A DNA stretch of 11,897 nucleotides, from assembly GCA_041569895.1 (NCBI GenBank), contig JBFFXF010000236.1, positions 1 to 11,897 of the forward strand. The letters are read 5' to 3'. Shown one piece after another: positions 1 to 7,499 of the stretch; within the stretch, counting starts at the first letter, position 1, and each line of letters begins with the position of its first letter. The position numbers were made by a program, and so were the translations under genes. The notes beneath the pieces were generated by a model. That model made no database searches and was not told the DNA's origin. It saw only the letters and a program-made list of their open reading frames with translations. Source of the DNA: JBFFXF01 sp041569895 (lineage in GTDB: Bacteria > Planctomycetota > UBA8108 > JACQVS01).

Positions 1-345
1 GATCTGCAGGCCGCGCTCGAGAACGTGCAGGGGAATCGGCGTCTGCTCGAGGAGCTCGTGCGCACCTTTCTCGACCAGACCCCCGCGAAACTGGAGCAAC
101 TCGCGGAGGCCGTGGCCGCCTCCGACGCCGCGACGATCCACAGGATCGGACACACGCTGAAGAGCGAGCTCCGGTTGCTGGGCGCGTCCGGCGCGGCTGG
201 CGTGGCGGCCGAGCTCGAGACCGCCGGACGAGAGGAGGACCTGGCCGCGGCGCGGGGCCTCGCGGAGCAGCTGAACGCTCGACTCGATCCCGTCAGGCGC
301 GAGCTCGCCGAGTTCGCCGGCGGAGACGGCGAGAACGTTCAATAG
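1..345 (+). CDS. HPt (histidine phosphotransfer) domain, C-terminal end of a signalling protein, 5' truncated
   Basis: The frame is open from the first base of the window, giving at least 114 residues before the TAG at 343-345, so the true start lies to the left. The visible part is a helical, acidic HPt domain. The signature HTLKSELRLLGA contains the likely phospho-accepting His (about residue 51 of the visible part), followed by Leu-Lys and then Leu-Gly-Ala, as in the HxLKG...LGA pattern of HPt domains. It would accept phosphate from a receiver domain Asp in a multistep phosphorelay in the cytoplasm. HPt domains at a C-terminus usually end hybrid sensor kinases, but a stand-alone HPt cannot be excluded because the 5' part is missing. 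The canonical Gly after Lys is Ser here, a mild deviation. The stop is followed after 32 bp by the start of the acyltransferase remnant on the same strand. Confidence 0.85.
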   Translation, partial: DLQAALENVQGNRRLLEELVRTFLDQTPAKLEQLAEAVAASDAATIHRIGHTLKSELRLLGASGAAGVAAELETAGREEDLAAARGLAEQLNARLDPVRRELAEFAGGDGENVQ

Positions 346-363
346 CTCGCGGATTCGTGAACC

Positions 364-371
364 GGGGGGAG
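364..371 (+). promoter_or_regulatory. Strong ribosome binding site of the acyltransferase remnant
   Basis: A run of six G followed by AG ends six bases before the ATG at 378. This is a good Shine-Dalgarno match at normal spacing. It supports 378 as a genuine ancestral start codon even though the reading frame behind it is broken. Confidence 0.55.
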
Positions 372-377
372 CGCGCG

Positions 378-663
378 ATGTTCCGCAACCCGATCCGGAC
401 GCCACCGCGATGGTGGGCGCCGAGGCTGAGCCCGTTCTGGATACGGACTGAAGACCGCCGCGATCCGCGCCCGGCGCCGGGCGGTGCTCTCGCTCGGGGA
501 GCCCGTCGAGGTGGACGCCGCTCGCGGACGCAAGGAGGCGTCTGCCGCGCTGACGCGGCTGCTGGAAGAACGGGTGCAGTCCCTCCTCGACGGCATCACC
601 GCTCCGCCGGGAAGAGCCTTCGACAGACCCGGGGCGCCCGACGTGCATCGGGGCTCCGGGTGA
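378..663 (+). pseudogene. Remnant of a PlsC-like lysophospholipid acyltransferase with the catalytic core deleted
   Basis: Two frames here each read like one end of the same protein family. From the ATG at 378 (good RBS) the first frame gives a 23-residue start, RNPIRTPPRWWAPRLSPFWI, typical of large bacterial 1-acylglycerol-phosphate acyltransferase-like proteins as I recall them. It loses sense around 446. The second frame, open after a TGA at 427-429, reads KTAAIRARRRAVLSLGEPVE and then an amphipathic helix with ALTRLLEERVQSLLD, to TGA at 661-663. That resembles the last strand and helix of PlsC proteins ('GEPI...R...LT..LEERV..LL'). The middle, including the HxxxxD and FPEG catalytic motifs and probably over 200 residues, is absent, and the halves are in different frames. 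An internal out-of-frame deletion around 430-450 explains this, although an assembly error could look the same. The assignment rests on recalled family patterns. Alternatively the second half is an unrelated small ORF starting at GTG 484. Confidence 0.5.
627..661. terminator. Hairpin between convergent genes, possible bidirectional terminator
   Basis: An outer stem ACCCGG (627-632) pairs with CCGGGT (656-661), and an inner stem CCCGA (637-641) pairs with TCGGG (648-652) around a six-base loop. It overlaps the stop codon of the acyltransferase remnant and lies 18 bases downstream of the stop of the minus-strand phosphodiesterase-like gene. There is no clear U-run on either side, so intrinsic termination is only a possibility. 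Confidence 0.3.
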
Positions 664-678
664 ACGCGCGTCCTCGCC

Positions 679-3624
679 TCAGCGAGTCGCCTCGAAGGCG
701 GGGTGCTCGAGCAGCGAGGGAAACCCGAACTGTTCGGCCGGGGAGACTCCGTGATCGGATTCCGGGGCACGGAACGTCTCGTCGCCGACGAGCCAGTGAT
801 AGAGCGTCACCGGCACCGAGCCGTTGCGGGCGGTCTGCACCCGGGATCCGTTCAGACCGGCGCCACAGTAGAGCTGCGCGCCGTTCTTCTCGCCGAACGC
901 CTCTCCGGCGTGGCGTCCCGGCACCGCGGAGTTCATCCCGACGTGGCGCAGCGGGAAGACGTTGATGGTGCCGGCGCGATCGGTGTCGTAGAGGTGAGAG
1001 TACTGATGCACGACGTCCGGACGCAGCGTGAAGGAGAGGACCGTGATCCACGCATCGTCGTCGCACCCCGTCGGGGAATCGATGCAGCGCTCGAGGGACT
1101 CGAGCGCGTCCTCCGGTGACGGCCCCCCGGACGGCACCAGGAACTCCCGAAAGGAGCCGACGAGGTCGAGAGGATCGGTCTCCCCGAGGATCTCGTAGCG
1201 GTACAGCGTGCCGCCGCCGGTCCCCGCGACGCGGAGGATGCGCGCCTCCCCGCGGTCGGGAGTGACGATGCGCACCACCGATTTCACGTCCTCCGGCCAT
1301 GACTCGTCCGGGGAGGGACCGTACTCGCGCACGAGGGCGACGTCCATGACGCCACGCAGCCGTCCGCTGATCTCCTCGATCCAGTCGACCGACTGGCCGC
1401 TCAGGAGCCGGTGGCTCCGCAGGCGGTGGTAGTCCGGGTGCCGCTGCCAGGCCGCATCGTCTCCCTGCAGCCCGTCGATGTCGAAGAGGTCGAGGATGTA
1501 GGAGCCCCCGGCGGTCGAGCCGACGACGACGTCGAACGGACGCGTGCTCTCGATGGTGTCGCGGCCTCGGATGGCCGGAAGCCCTCCCTCGTCGACGGTC
1601 AGCTTGCGCGACGTGACGGCCTTCCCGTCTCGCCTCATGGCGTCGAGGAGCAGCTCGTCCGCGGACACCACCTCCGGCGTGTAGACCAATCCGTGATCGC
1701 CGACCACGCCGACGAGCGTGCGGTCGGCGTACGTGGACTGCCCGTCCACCGTCTCCACCGACTCGTACACCTCCATCATCTTGCCGAAGAAGAAGTCGAG
1801 ACGATCGTACTCGCCCCGATACCCGATGATCGCGTCGGAGTACGGCCCCTCGTAGTGGGCGAAGTGATCCGGCCAGGGGTTGTACCAGAGCACGTAGTCG
1901 GGAAGCCCCTCGTCCTCGTGAAGCGCCAGGAACTCGGCGTGCTCGCGGAAGGTCTTCAGGTCCATGGCGTCCCACACCAGGGACCCAAGGAAGCTGTCGG
2001 TGAGGTGCCGGTGCTCCATCAGCCAGCGGCGGCGGCGGTTCAGCTCCCGCTCCATCTCGGCGCGCTGGCGAAAGCGCAGCACGATCACCTTCTCGATGAA
2101 ATTGCGCTGCACCTCGCCGACCGCCACGCCGACCTCCGAGGAGATCTTCTCCACCGCGCCGGTATCGACGGTGGCCATGCAGCTGACCGTGTTGTAGCGC
2201 CAGAGGCGCTCGAAGAGCGTGCGCGCGCCTGGCCCCTCCGGTCGCTTGCGGCCGTGCGGGATCTCGTCCTCCCTGTTGCCGAAGATCCTGCGCATGTGCA
2301 TCACGTCACTGCCCCAGAAGTACCAGCCCCGTCCAGTGCGTCGGTCGAGGTAGGAGAAGTTGGGAATGCCGGTGCCGAAGCGACCGGCCACGCCGTGGCC
2401 CGAGAAGATGACCGGCAGGTTGCGGACCGAGATCGTCGGCGTGTCCACCGTCGCCACGTTGACGACGACACTCCGGGCGTCCGCGGAGAAGAAGTACTTC
2501 TTGAAGCTCTCGAGGTACTCCGGCCGGTCGGGCGCGCTCGTCGCGAGCTCCTGGATGTCGTCGCCGAGAGGCGGCGGAAAGCCGTCCTCGCGTCGCTGCG
2601 GATCTCCCAGGTCGCCGTTGGGTAACCGATGCTGCCGGACGAGGTCGATGACGTAGCGCGCTCCCGAGCCGGACCGATCGCCGCTGGAGAGCTGCGCCAG
2701 CCCCTCGAGCAGCTTGCCCTCGAGGCCATCGACGGCGAGGTGGAGCACCAGTCCTCGCCTGGCGCGCGCGCCGGCGTAGTCGGCGATCGCATGGTAGCGG
2801 TTCTCGACGAGGCACTTCTGGACCCAGGCCAGGCGCTCCTCCTTGCGCCCCTCCCGGCGAAGGAAGGAGCGCAGCCAGCTGTCCGAGAGCCCGCGGATGA
2901 AGTCGGCGAAGCACTCCGAGAACGCCCGCAGCCGCTCGTCGTCCTCGAGCAGCTCCTGGAGCGCCGCCGCGTACTGGTTCTCCTCGATGTCTCGACTGAG
3001 GGCGTCGTCCGACTCCGGAAGGAACTCGCGGGCGATCTCGCGGATGATCGTCTTGAGGTCGCCGACGGCCGCTTCATCGAGCTCCTCGGGCAGGGTCGGC
3101 ATCCGCAGAAAGAGCGCGTCGTAGAGCCTCAGCGCCGTGCGCACGTGCTTCTTGATGACCCGGGACTGCTGGAGGAGCGCTGACAGTCCCGCCGACTCGT
3201 CACCGGTCTCATCGGCGACGGCGGCGGGCGGCTCATCGTAACGGAGGCTGGCCAGGGCCTGCGCGTCCGCGCCGACGGGGGCGCCGTAGAGATCGTAGAG
3301 GTAGGAGACGAAGGGAACGGTCACTTCCCGGAAGCGTCTCTGGTGGATCAGGTCCACCAGACGCGTCTCGACGTCGTCCGGGAGGTCGGTGGACTTGATG
3401 AAGACCTCGGCGGCCTCTCGCTTGGCGCGCGAGAGGACGACGCGCGCGGGATCCTCGACCATCTGGAAGGGGATCCTGAAGAGATCCTCGAGGAGCTCGA
3501 GGCTGGTCTTCCTCCTCTCGGTCAAGCCGGGGAACTGGTGTGTGATCCAGACGCCGAGGACCACGAAGAGCACGACACCCACGAGAAGCAGGCGACAGAG
3601 CCGCCGCAGTCGTCCGCTCTTCAT
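679..3624 (-). CDS. Membrane-anchored alkaline phosphatase superfamily protein (type I phosphodiesterase / nucleotide pyrophosphatase-like)
   Basis: This 981-aa protein starts with basic residues and one hydrophobic segment (about 11-28), a signal anchor that would place the rest outside the inner membrane. Residues 30-285 are mostly helical and unrecognised. From about 290 the alkaline phosphatase superfamily metal-site order can be traced. LHLAVDGL gives the first Asp (D299). PTISVRN gives a likely Ser/Thr nucleophile (S399 or T397) and is followed by GTGIPNFSYLDR, the usual 'HGIPN..yDR' element. PWPDHFAHYEGPYS gives D586 and H590, VVGDHGL gives D643/H644, and GRHAGE near 905 gives the last His. 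The DxxxH...GP spacing fits nucleotide pyrophosphatase/phosphodiesterases better than classical PhoA; the substrate is unknown. The ATG at 3624 was chosen because it precedes the anchor; the frame stays open further upstream, but there it runs antisense-like inside the neighbouring gene. It lies 26 bp after the CotH-like gene and is probably translated from the same mRNA. Confidence 0.8.
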   Translation of the reverse strand: MKSGRLRRLCRLLLVGVVLFVVLGVWITHQFPGLTERRKTSLELLEDLFRIPFQMVEDPARVVLSRAKREAAEVFIKSTDLPDDVETRLVDLIHQRRFREVTVPFVSYLYDLYGAPVGADAQALASLRYDEPPAAVADETGDESAGLSALLQQSRVIKKHVRTALRLYDALFLRMPTLPEELDEAAVGDLKTIIREIAREFLPESDDALSRDIEENQYAAALQELLEDDERLRAFSECFADFIRGLSDSWLRSFLRREGRKEERLAWVQKCLVENRYHAIADYAGARARRGLVLHLAVDGLEGKLLEGLAQLSSGDRSGSGARYVIDLVRQHRLPNGDLGDPQRREDGFPPPLGDDIQELATSAPDRPEYLESFKKYFFSADARSVVVNVATVDTPTISVRNLPVIFSGHGVAGRFGTGIPNFSYLDRRTGRGWYFWGSDVMHMRRIFGNREDEIPHGRKRPEGPGARTLFERLWRYNTVSCMATVDTGAVEKISSEVGVAVGEVQRNFIEKVIVLRFRQRAEMERELNRRRRWLMEHRHLTDSFLGSLVWDAMDLKTFREHAEFLALHEDEGLPDYVLWYNPWPDHFAHYEGPYSDAIIGYRGEYDRLDFFFGKMMEVYESVETVDGQSTYADRTLVGVVGDHGLVYTPEVVSADELLLDAMRRDGKAVTSRKLTVDEGGLPAIRGRDTIESTRPFDVVVGSTAGGSYILDLFDIDGLQGDDAAWQRHPDYHRLRSHRLLSGQSVDWIEEISGRLRGVMDVALVREYGPSPDESWPEDVKSVVRIVTPDRGEARILRVAGTGGGTLYRYEILGETDPLDLVGSFREFLVPSGGPSPEDALESLERCIDSPTGCDDDAWITVLSFTLRPDVVHQYSHLYDTDRAGTINVFPLRHVGMNSAVPGRHAGEAFGEKNGAQLYCGAGLNGSRVQTARNGSVPVTLYHWLVGDETFRAPESDHGVSPAEQFGFPSLLEHPAFEATR

Positions 3625-3627
3625 GCC

Positions 3628-3640
3628 AGCGCTTCGCGCT
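3628..3640 (-). other. Small stable hairpin covering the ribosome-binding region of the phosphodiesterase-like gene
   Basis: On the minus strand AGCGC-GAA-GCGCT forms a five-bp stem with a GAA triloop, containing the GCGAAGC core known as an unusually stable DNA mini-hairpin. It ends three bases before the ATG at 3624. The only Shine-Dalgarno-like GGAG (3642-3639) runs into its 5' arm, so folding could hide the site or couple translation to the upstream gene, whose TGA lies at 3653-3651. Confidence 0.35.
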
Positions 3641-3650
3641 CCGCGGTTCG

Positions 3651-6600
3651 TCACTGCCCGCACGCGTCCGGACACCCCGGGATCGGCACGCACTCCAGTC
3701 CACCCGCCGGAGGCGGTCCCCCGAGGAACAGGTAGTTGAGGAGAAACACCGCGTCGGTCAGGTTGACGGCGCCGCTCGCGTCGACGTCGTGGAGCAGCCG
3801 ATTGCCGCCGTCGGCGATCGAGTCCCCCTCGCATGGCAGCGGCCCCGGCGGCTCGAGAAACAGAAAAATCAGGACTCGCGTCGCATCGGTGATGCTCAGA
3901 CCGCCGTCCTGATCCGAATCGCCCGGTCGCTGCCGGCCGCCGGCGGCGTGCGCGTCGTCCACTCCCGGCGAGCCGCCCGTCTCCCGGCTGGGAGCCCAGC
4001 TGGCCGCGTCGCTCCAGCTCTCCCGGGGGCCCGACGGGTCGATGATCACCAGCGAGCGCCCGTCCCCGTCGGTCTCCGGATGCCACGCGTCGTCGTACGC
4101 GAAGTCGAGAATCGGCTCGCCGAGGGCGCCTTCGAGGACCAGGGTCTCGCCGCCGTTCGAGAGCCGGCCGCTGTACTCGCCCGCGACGAGCATGTTCGAC
4201 ACGTCGTAGCGACTCCGGAAGGCCCGCAGGTTCTCCACCACGACGACGTGCTCTCCCGCGTCGAGGATCTCCACGTCCGAGCTGGCGAAGTCGAACTCGA
4301 CGCCGCCGCGCAGCCGGACCTCCGAGAGGTCGATCGGCTCGCCGCCGACGTTGCGGATCTCGATGAACTCGAACTCGTCCGCGTCGTGCCGGCTCCCCGC
4401 CGGTGGCGCGGGCGGGTGGTACATGATCTCGGTGACGCGCAGGGGGATGTCGGTGTCGACGATGAAGACCGCCTCGTTGAGGGCGCTCCACTGATCGTCG
4501 ACGAGTGCCCGGGTACGCACGCGGACGCTGCGCTCGACGATGATCCCCCCGTCGGGGTCGACCGCGATCGCCGTCGGCGAGACCGCGCCGCCCAGCAGGC
4601 GAGGATCGGTGCCGTCGGTCGTGAGGTAAATCGTCCCCTCGGGCGCTCGCGGCACGACGCGGAACCCGGCGGGCACCAGGCCGCCGTGGCGGTCGAAGAC
4701 GGGCGCCTCGACTGCCGGGTAAAGGCCCCTCCGCCGCAGCTGGGCGAACACGACGTCCCGCCGGCGCGACAGGAATGCGTTCATCAGCCAGTTGACCTCC
4801 GCCTGCCAGGTCAGCTTCGTCAGCGGCGGCTCGTTGTGCTGGTCGCCCCACCGGGCCGACTCCGCGATGATCGCCATGTCGATCTGGTCGATGCGCGACT
4901 GCAACTGGGCGCGGGACGCCTCCGGCGTGCACGCCCCTCCGTTGAAGAAGAGCGTGTGGGCCCGATCGGCGAACCGGAGACGGTACTCCGCGTTGGCGTC
5001 GAGCTGCTGGTGGACGAACTTCGGGTTGTTACGAACCGTCTCGTCGTTCGTCCGGTCCTCGGTCGGACTGAGCATGTTGTGCTCGTTGTCGTGCGCAAAG
5101 AACTTCCAGCCCCCGCGACCGACGCGGTTCCGGATCGCCCAGAAGTTGTTGGGCACGCCGCCCCCGAGCCCCACCGGCATGTCCCGGTTGCCCGTGAAGA
5201 AGACGTTGATCATGAAGTCGATGAGGTTGTCGACGTCGACGTGGACCGGCAAGTCGGGGTCGATGACGCCGTCGGGATCTCTCCCCTGCACGGCGAAGTA
5301 CTGCTCGTCGGAGGCGAACCCCCTGTTGGCGAGCGCCATCAGCCCGTTCCAGCCCGCCAGCGTCCCGTCCGTCGCCTCGAGGTTTCCGCCGCTCGCCTTG
5401 ATGGCGTCGTAGTCCTCCTTCTCCGGACCGAAGTACGACTCGGCGTACGACGCCTCCGACCTCTCCTGCGTCTGATAGAGCCCCCAGTACTGCCCGTTCA
5501 GGTAGAGGTGGTAGTAACGGCTCCGCGTGTACGGCTGGCCCTGCTCGCGCTGCAGGTCGCGGGTGAAGACGTCGCGCAGAAACGTGTTGCGCCTCTCGTC
5601 GTTGAAGGTGTCGTTGCTCCACGCGTAGTTCTGGGCGGTGCGCAGGTCGACGTTGTCGAACCGGTCCACCCCCTCGTCGTCGAAGAGCGGGAACCGGAGC
5701 TTCGCATCCCCGTACTCGCTGCGGAAGAAGAGACGGAAGGAGTGCTTCGGATTGAATCCGCCACGGCTGAAGCCGCCGCGAATGCGCACGCCGCCGTCGA
5801 CCTGGAACCCCGCCGATCCGTCGGGATTGATCAGCTCGACCGAGGTCGGACGCTCCCAGTCGCGGCCGCGCCTCGACGCGTTGACGTAGATCCCCGTCCT
5901 CGAATCGAAGAGATTCGCCATGTCCGTCACCAGGGAGAGCGACGGGATCTGCGTCAGCGCCGCCGTCATCTGCGATCGCCACGGCTCGCGGTCGACGATG
6001 TTGGGGTCCATGCCGTAATCGAAGGACTGGCCGTTGATCGAGGACCTCGGCCAGCCCGCAGGCGCCGCTCCGTTGAGCGACTGACGCACGACGTCGCCGA
6101 GGAATATGTACGTGTGGGTGTCGACGTTGGTCGACTCGTGGCCCGGCTTGAACGCGCGGGCCCGGAGCGTCGTCGTCCGGTCGATGGAGACAGGACCGTC
6201 GTACACGAGACCGTTCGACTCCGTCGGCGTGCTGCCGTCGAGGGTGTAGCGGATCTCGGCTCCCTCCGTCGCCGTCGTGATGACGACCTCGATCGGTTCC
6301 TCGTAGAACCCGCGGTCCGGACTGAACCTCGTGTCGGCGACGAGGAGCGGTCGCGTCGAGCTCGGACCCTCGTTCGGCGCTGCCGGGGTCGGCATCAGGT
6401 GGTAGAGGAACCGACCGCTGCCGTCGGGGGAACGGGCGTAGGAGTGATCCGGAAACTGCTCGGGAAGATCCACCTGGTCCCGGATCTCGCCGGCAGGGTC
6501 GACGAGCAGGACCGTATCGCCGGCGCGATCGATCCTGAAACTCGTGTGCAGGACCGCCGGCACGGTGCCCAGCTCCGGGTAGAGGATGAGGTCGCTGCTC

Positions 6601-7400
6601 GTCGGCGAGGAGTTGAGCACCGCGATGGCGAGCAGGTTGCTGCCAGGCTTCAGCAGGTCCTTCCGGGACGTGAGGTCGAAGCGCATCGCCGAGCGGGCCG
6701 AGTGGGAACGCGTCGCCGTGCTGGCGAAGGTCGGCTCCTCGTCCTCGGGGAAGTGGTCCGACGCCACGCGGACGCCGTTCAGATACGCGACGAACCCATC
6801 GTCGTAGCGCACCTGGAGCACGAGGTTTTGTGGACCCGGCTCGTAGTCGAAGGTCCGCCGCAGGAAGATCGCCAGAAGGCCTCCGGGCAGGACGGTCCGG
6901 ATCTCGTCGTCCCGTCCGAACCCGAATCCCGGCCTCCCCGCCTTCCAGCTCGCGTCATCGAAATCCGGCGACTTCCAGTCCGCCGGCGGGCCCTCCTCCT
7001 CCGGGGCGCCGGTCAGGTAACGCCACTCGTCGTCGAGCGAGATCAGACTCGCGACGAAGGGGAGCGGCGAGAAACGGTCGACGATCCTCTCTTCCGGGAC
7101 GGCGATGCGATCCTTGCCGGAGCACCAGACGAGGAGATAGGCGCCCGGAGCGAGCGACGCCTCGGGAAACGACCACTTGCGCGGTTCGCCGCGGTCATCG
7201 CTCAGCGAGTGGCCCGTCAGGTCGACGGCCGTCGAGCCCGCGTTGAGAAGCTCCACCCAGTCGGAGCTGTCTCCGTCCTCGTCGAGATTCGTGAAGCGGT
7301 TGCTGGCGAGGACCTCGTTGATGACCACCTGCGCGCACGCGGGTCCGACGGCGATGAGGACAACGAGCGCGGCCAGGCAGAAACGAACGGAATGAACCAT
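3651..7400 (-). CDS. Secreted multidomain protein: lamin-tail domains, chitobiase C-terminal-like domains, CotH kinase-like domain, dockerin-like C-terminus
   Basis: A 1249-aa secreted protein. The start has a strong RBS (AGGGGAG, five bases before the ATG), and residues 1-23 form a signal peptide with an ACA|Q cleavage site. A lamin-tail (LTD) domain begins at 24 (VVINEVLASN) and seems split: its second half resumes near 284-343 after an inserted beta-rich domain (about 120-280) with FDDASWKAG and YDDGFVAYLNG motifs. Residues 355-432 are a chitobiase/beta-hexosaminidase C-terminal-like domain (IRYTLDGSTPT). About 485-890 is a CotH-type domain: PKHSFRLFFRSEYG, NGQYWGLYQTQERSEASYAE, then FFAHDNEHN near 768-775, the probable metal-binding segment. 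A second chitobiase-like unit (about 898-980, YLTTDGTDP) and a second LTD (about 986-1145) follow. Two dockerin-like Ca-binding repeats (DSDQDGGLSITDA; DVDASGAVNLTDA) and a Cys-rich tail end it. CotH proteins of spore formers are atypical protein kinases; activity and target here are unknown. It leads a probable operon with the phosphodiesterase-like gene. Confidence 0.85.
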   Translation of the reverse strand: MVHSVRFCLAALVVLIAVGPACAQVVINEVLASNRFTNLDEDGDSSDWVELLNAGSTAVDLTGHSLSDDRGEPRKWSFPEASLAPGAYLLVWCSGKDRIAVPEERIVDRFSPLPFVASLISLDDEWRYLTGAPEEEGPPADWKSPDFDDASWKAGRPGFGFGRDDEIRTVLPGGLLAIFLRRTFDYEPGPQNLVLQVRYDDGFVAYLNGVRVASDHFPEDEEPTFASTATRSHSARSAMRFDLTSRKDLLKPGSNLLAIAVLNSSPTSSDLILYPELGTVPAVLHTSFRIDRAGDTVLLVDPAGEIRDQVDLPEQFPDHSYARSPDGSGRFLYHLMPTPAAPNEGPSSTRPLLVADTRFSPDRGFYEEPIEVVITTATEGAEIRYTLDGSTPTESNGLVYDGPVSIDRTTTLRARAFKPGHESTNVDTHTYIFLGDVVRQSLNGAAPAGWPRSSINGQSFDYGMDPNIVDREPWRSQMTAALTQIPSLSLVTDMANLFDSRTGIYVNASRRGRDWERPTSVELINPDGSAGFQVDGGVRIRGGFSRGGFNPKHSFRLFFRSEYGDAKLRFPLFDDEGVDRFDNVDLRTAQNYAWSNDTFNDERRNTFLRDVFTRDLQREQGQPYTRSRYYHLYLNGQYWGLYQTQERSEASYAESYFGPEKEDYDAIKASGGNLEATDGTLAGWNGLMALANRGFASDEQYFAVQGRDPDGVIDPDLPVHVDVDNLIDFMINVFFTGNRDMPVGLGGGVPNNFWAIRNRVGRGGWKFFAHDNEHNMLSPTEDRTNDETVRNNPKFVHQQLDANAEYRLRFADRAHTLFFNGGACTPEASRAQLQSRIDQIDMAIIAESARWGDQHNEPPLTKLTWQAEVNWLMNAFLSRRRDVVFAQLRRRGLYPAVEAPVFDRHGGLVPAGFRVVPRAPEGTIYLTTDGTDPRLLGGAVSPTAIAVDPDGGIIVERSVRVRTRALVDDQWSALNEAVFIVDTDIPLRVTEIMYHPPAPPAGSRHDADEFEFIEIRNVGGEPIDLSEVRLRGGVEFDFASSDVEILDAGEHVVVVENLRAFRSRYDVSNMLVAGEYSGRLSNGGETLVLEGALGEPILDFAYDDAWHPETDGDGRSLVIIDPSGPRESWSDAASWAPSRETGGSPGVDDAHAAGGRQRPGDSDQDGGLSITDATRVLIFLFLEPPGPLPCEGDSIADGGNRLLHDVDASGAVNLTDAVFLLNYLFLGGPPPAGGLECVPIPGCPDACGQ

Positions 7401-7432
7401 GGTGTCTCCCCTTCTCGGTCCCGGGAAGTGCC

Positions 7433-7461
7433 ACCATACTCGAACCCCGCGAGACCCTCAA
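7433..7461 (-). promoter_or_regulatory. Candidate sigma-70-type promoter for the CotH-like gene
   Basis: On the minus strand TTGAGG (7461-7456) and TATGGT (7438-7433) are separated by exactly 17 bases, each matching four of six consensus positions. The expected start of transcription falls near 7426, leaving a short leader of about 25 bases with the AGGGGAG ribosome binding site. It is the best such pair I saw in this spacer, but in high-GC DNA it may still be chance. Confidence 0.4.
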
Positions 7462-7499
7462 GCTGATGAGAGGGCTCACGGCCTGAGAAACCCGCACTC

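Noticed and set aside
596..1975. A 459-codon minus-strand frame overlapping the phosphodiesterase-like gene
   Set aside because: Arg/Gly/Ala-rich out-of-frame shadow; the other frame carries the metal-site motifs.
1411..2625. A plus-strand open frame of 404 codons antisense to the phosphodiesterase-like gene
   Set aside because: Same reason: complement of a conserved coding frame with composition typical of such shadows and no recognisable motif.
3625..4932. Upstream extension of the phosphodiesterase-like reading frame to 4932
   Set aside because: This part overlaps the CotH-like gene in another frame and is Arg-rich and featureless; the signal anchor only begins at 3624.
3789..7466. A plus-strand open frame of 1225 codons antisense to the CotH-like gene
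   Set aside because: It is the mirror of a well-supported gene in high-GC DNA. The product is a Val/Arg/Asp/Glu-rich chain with no domain pattern, signal or hydrophobic structure.
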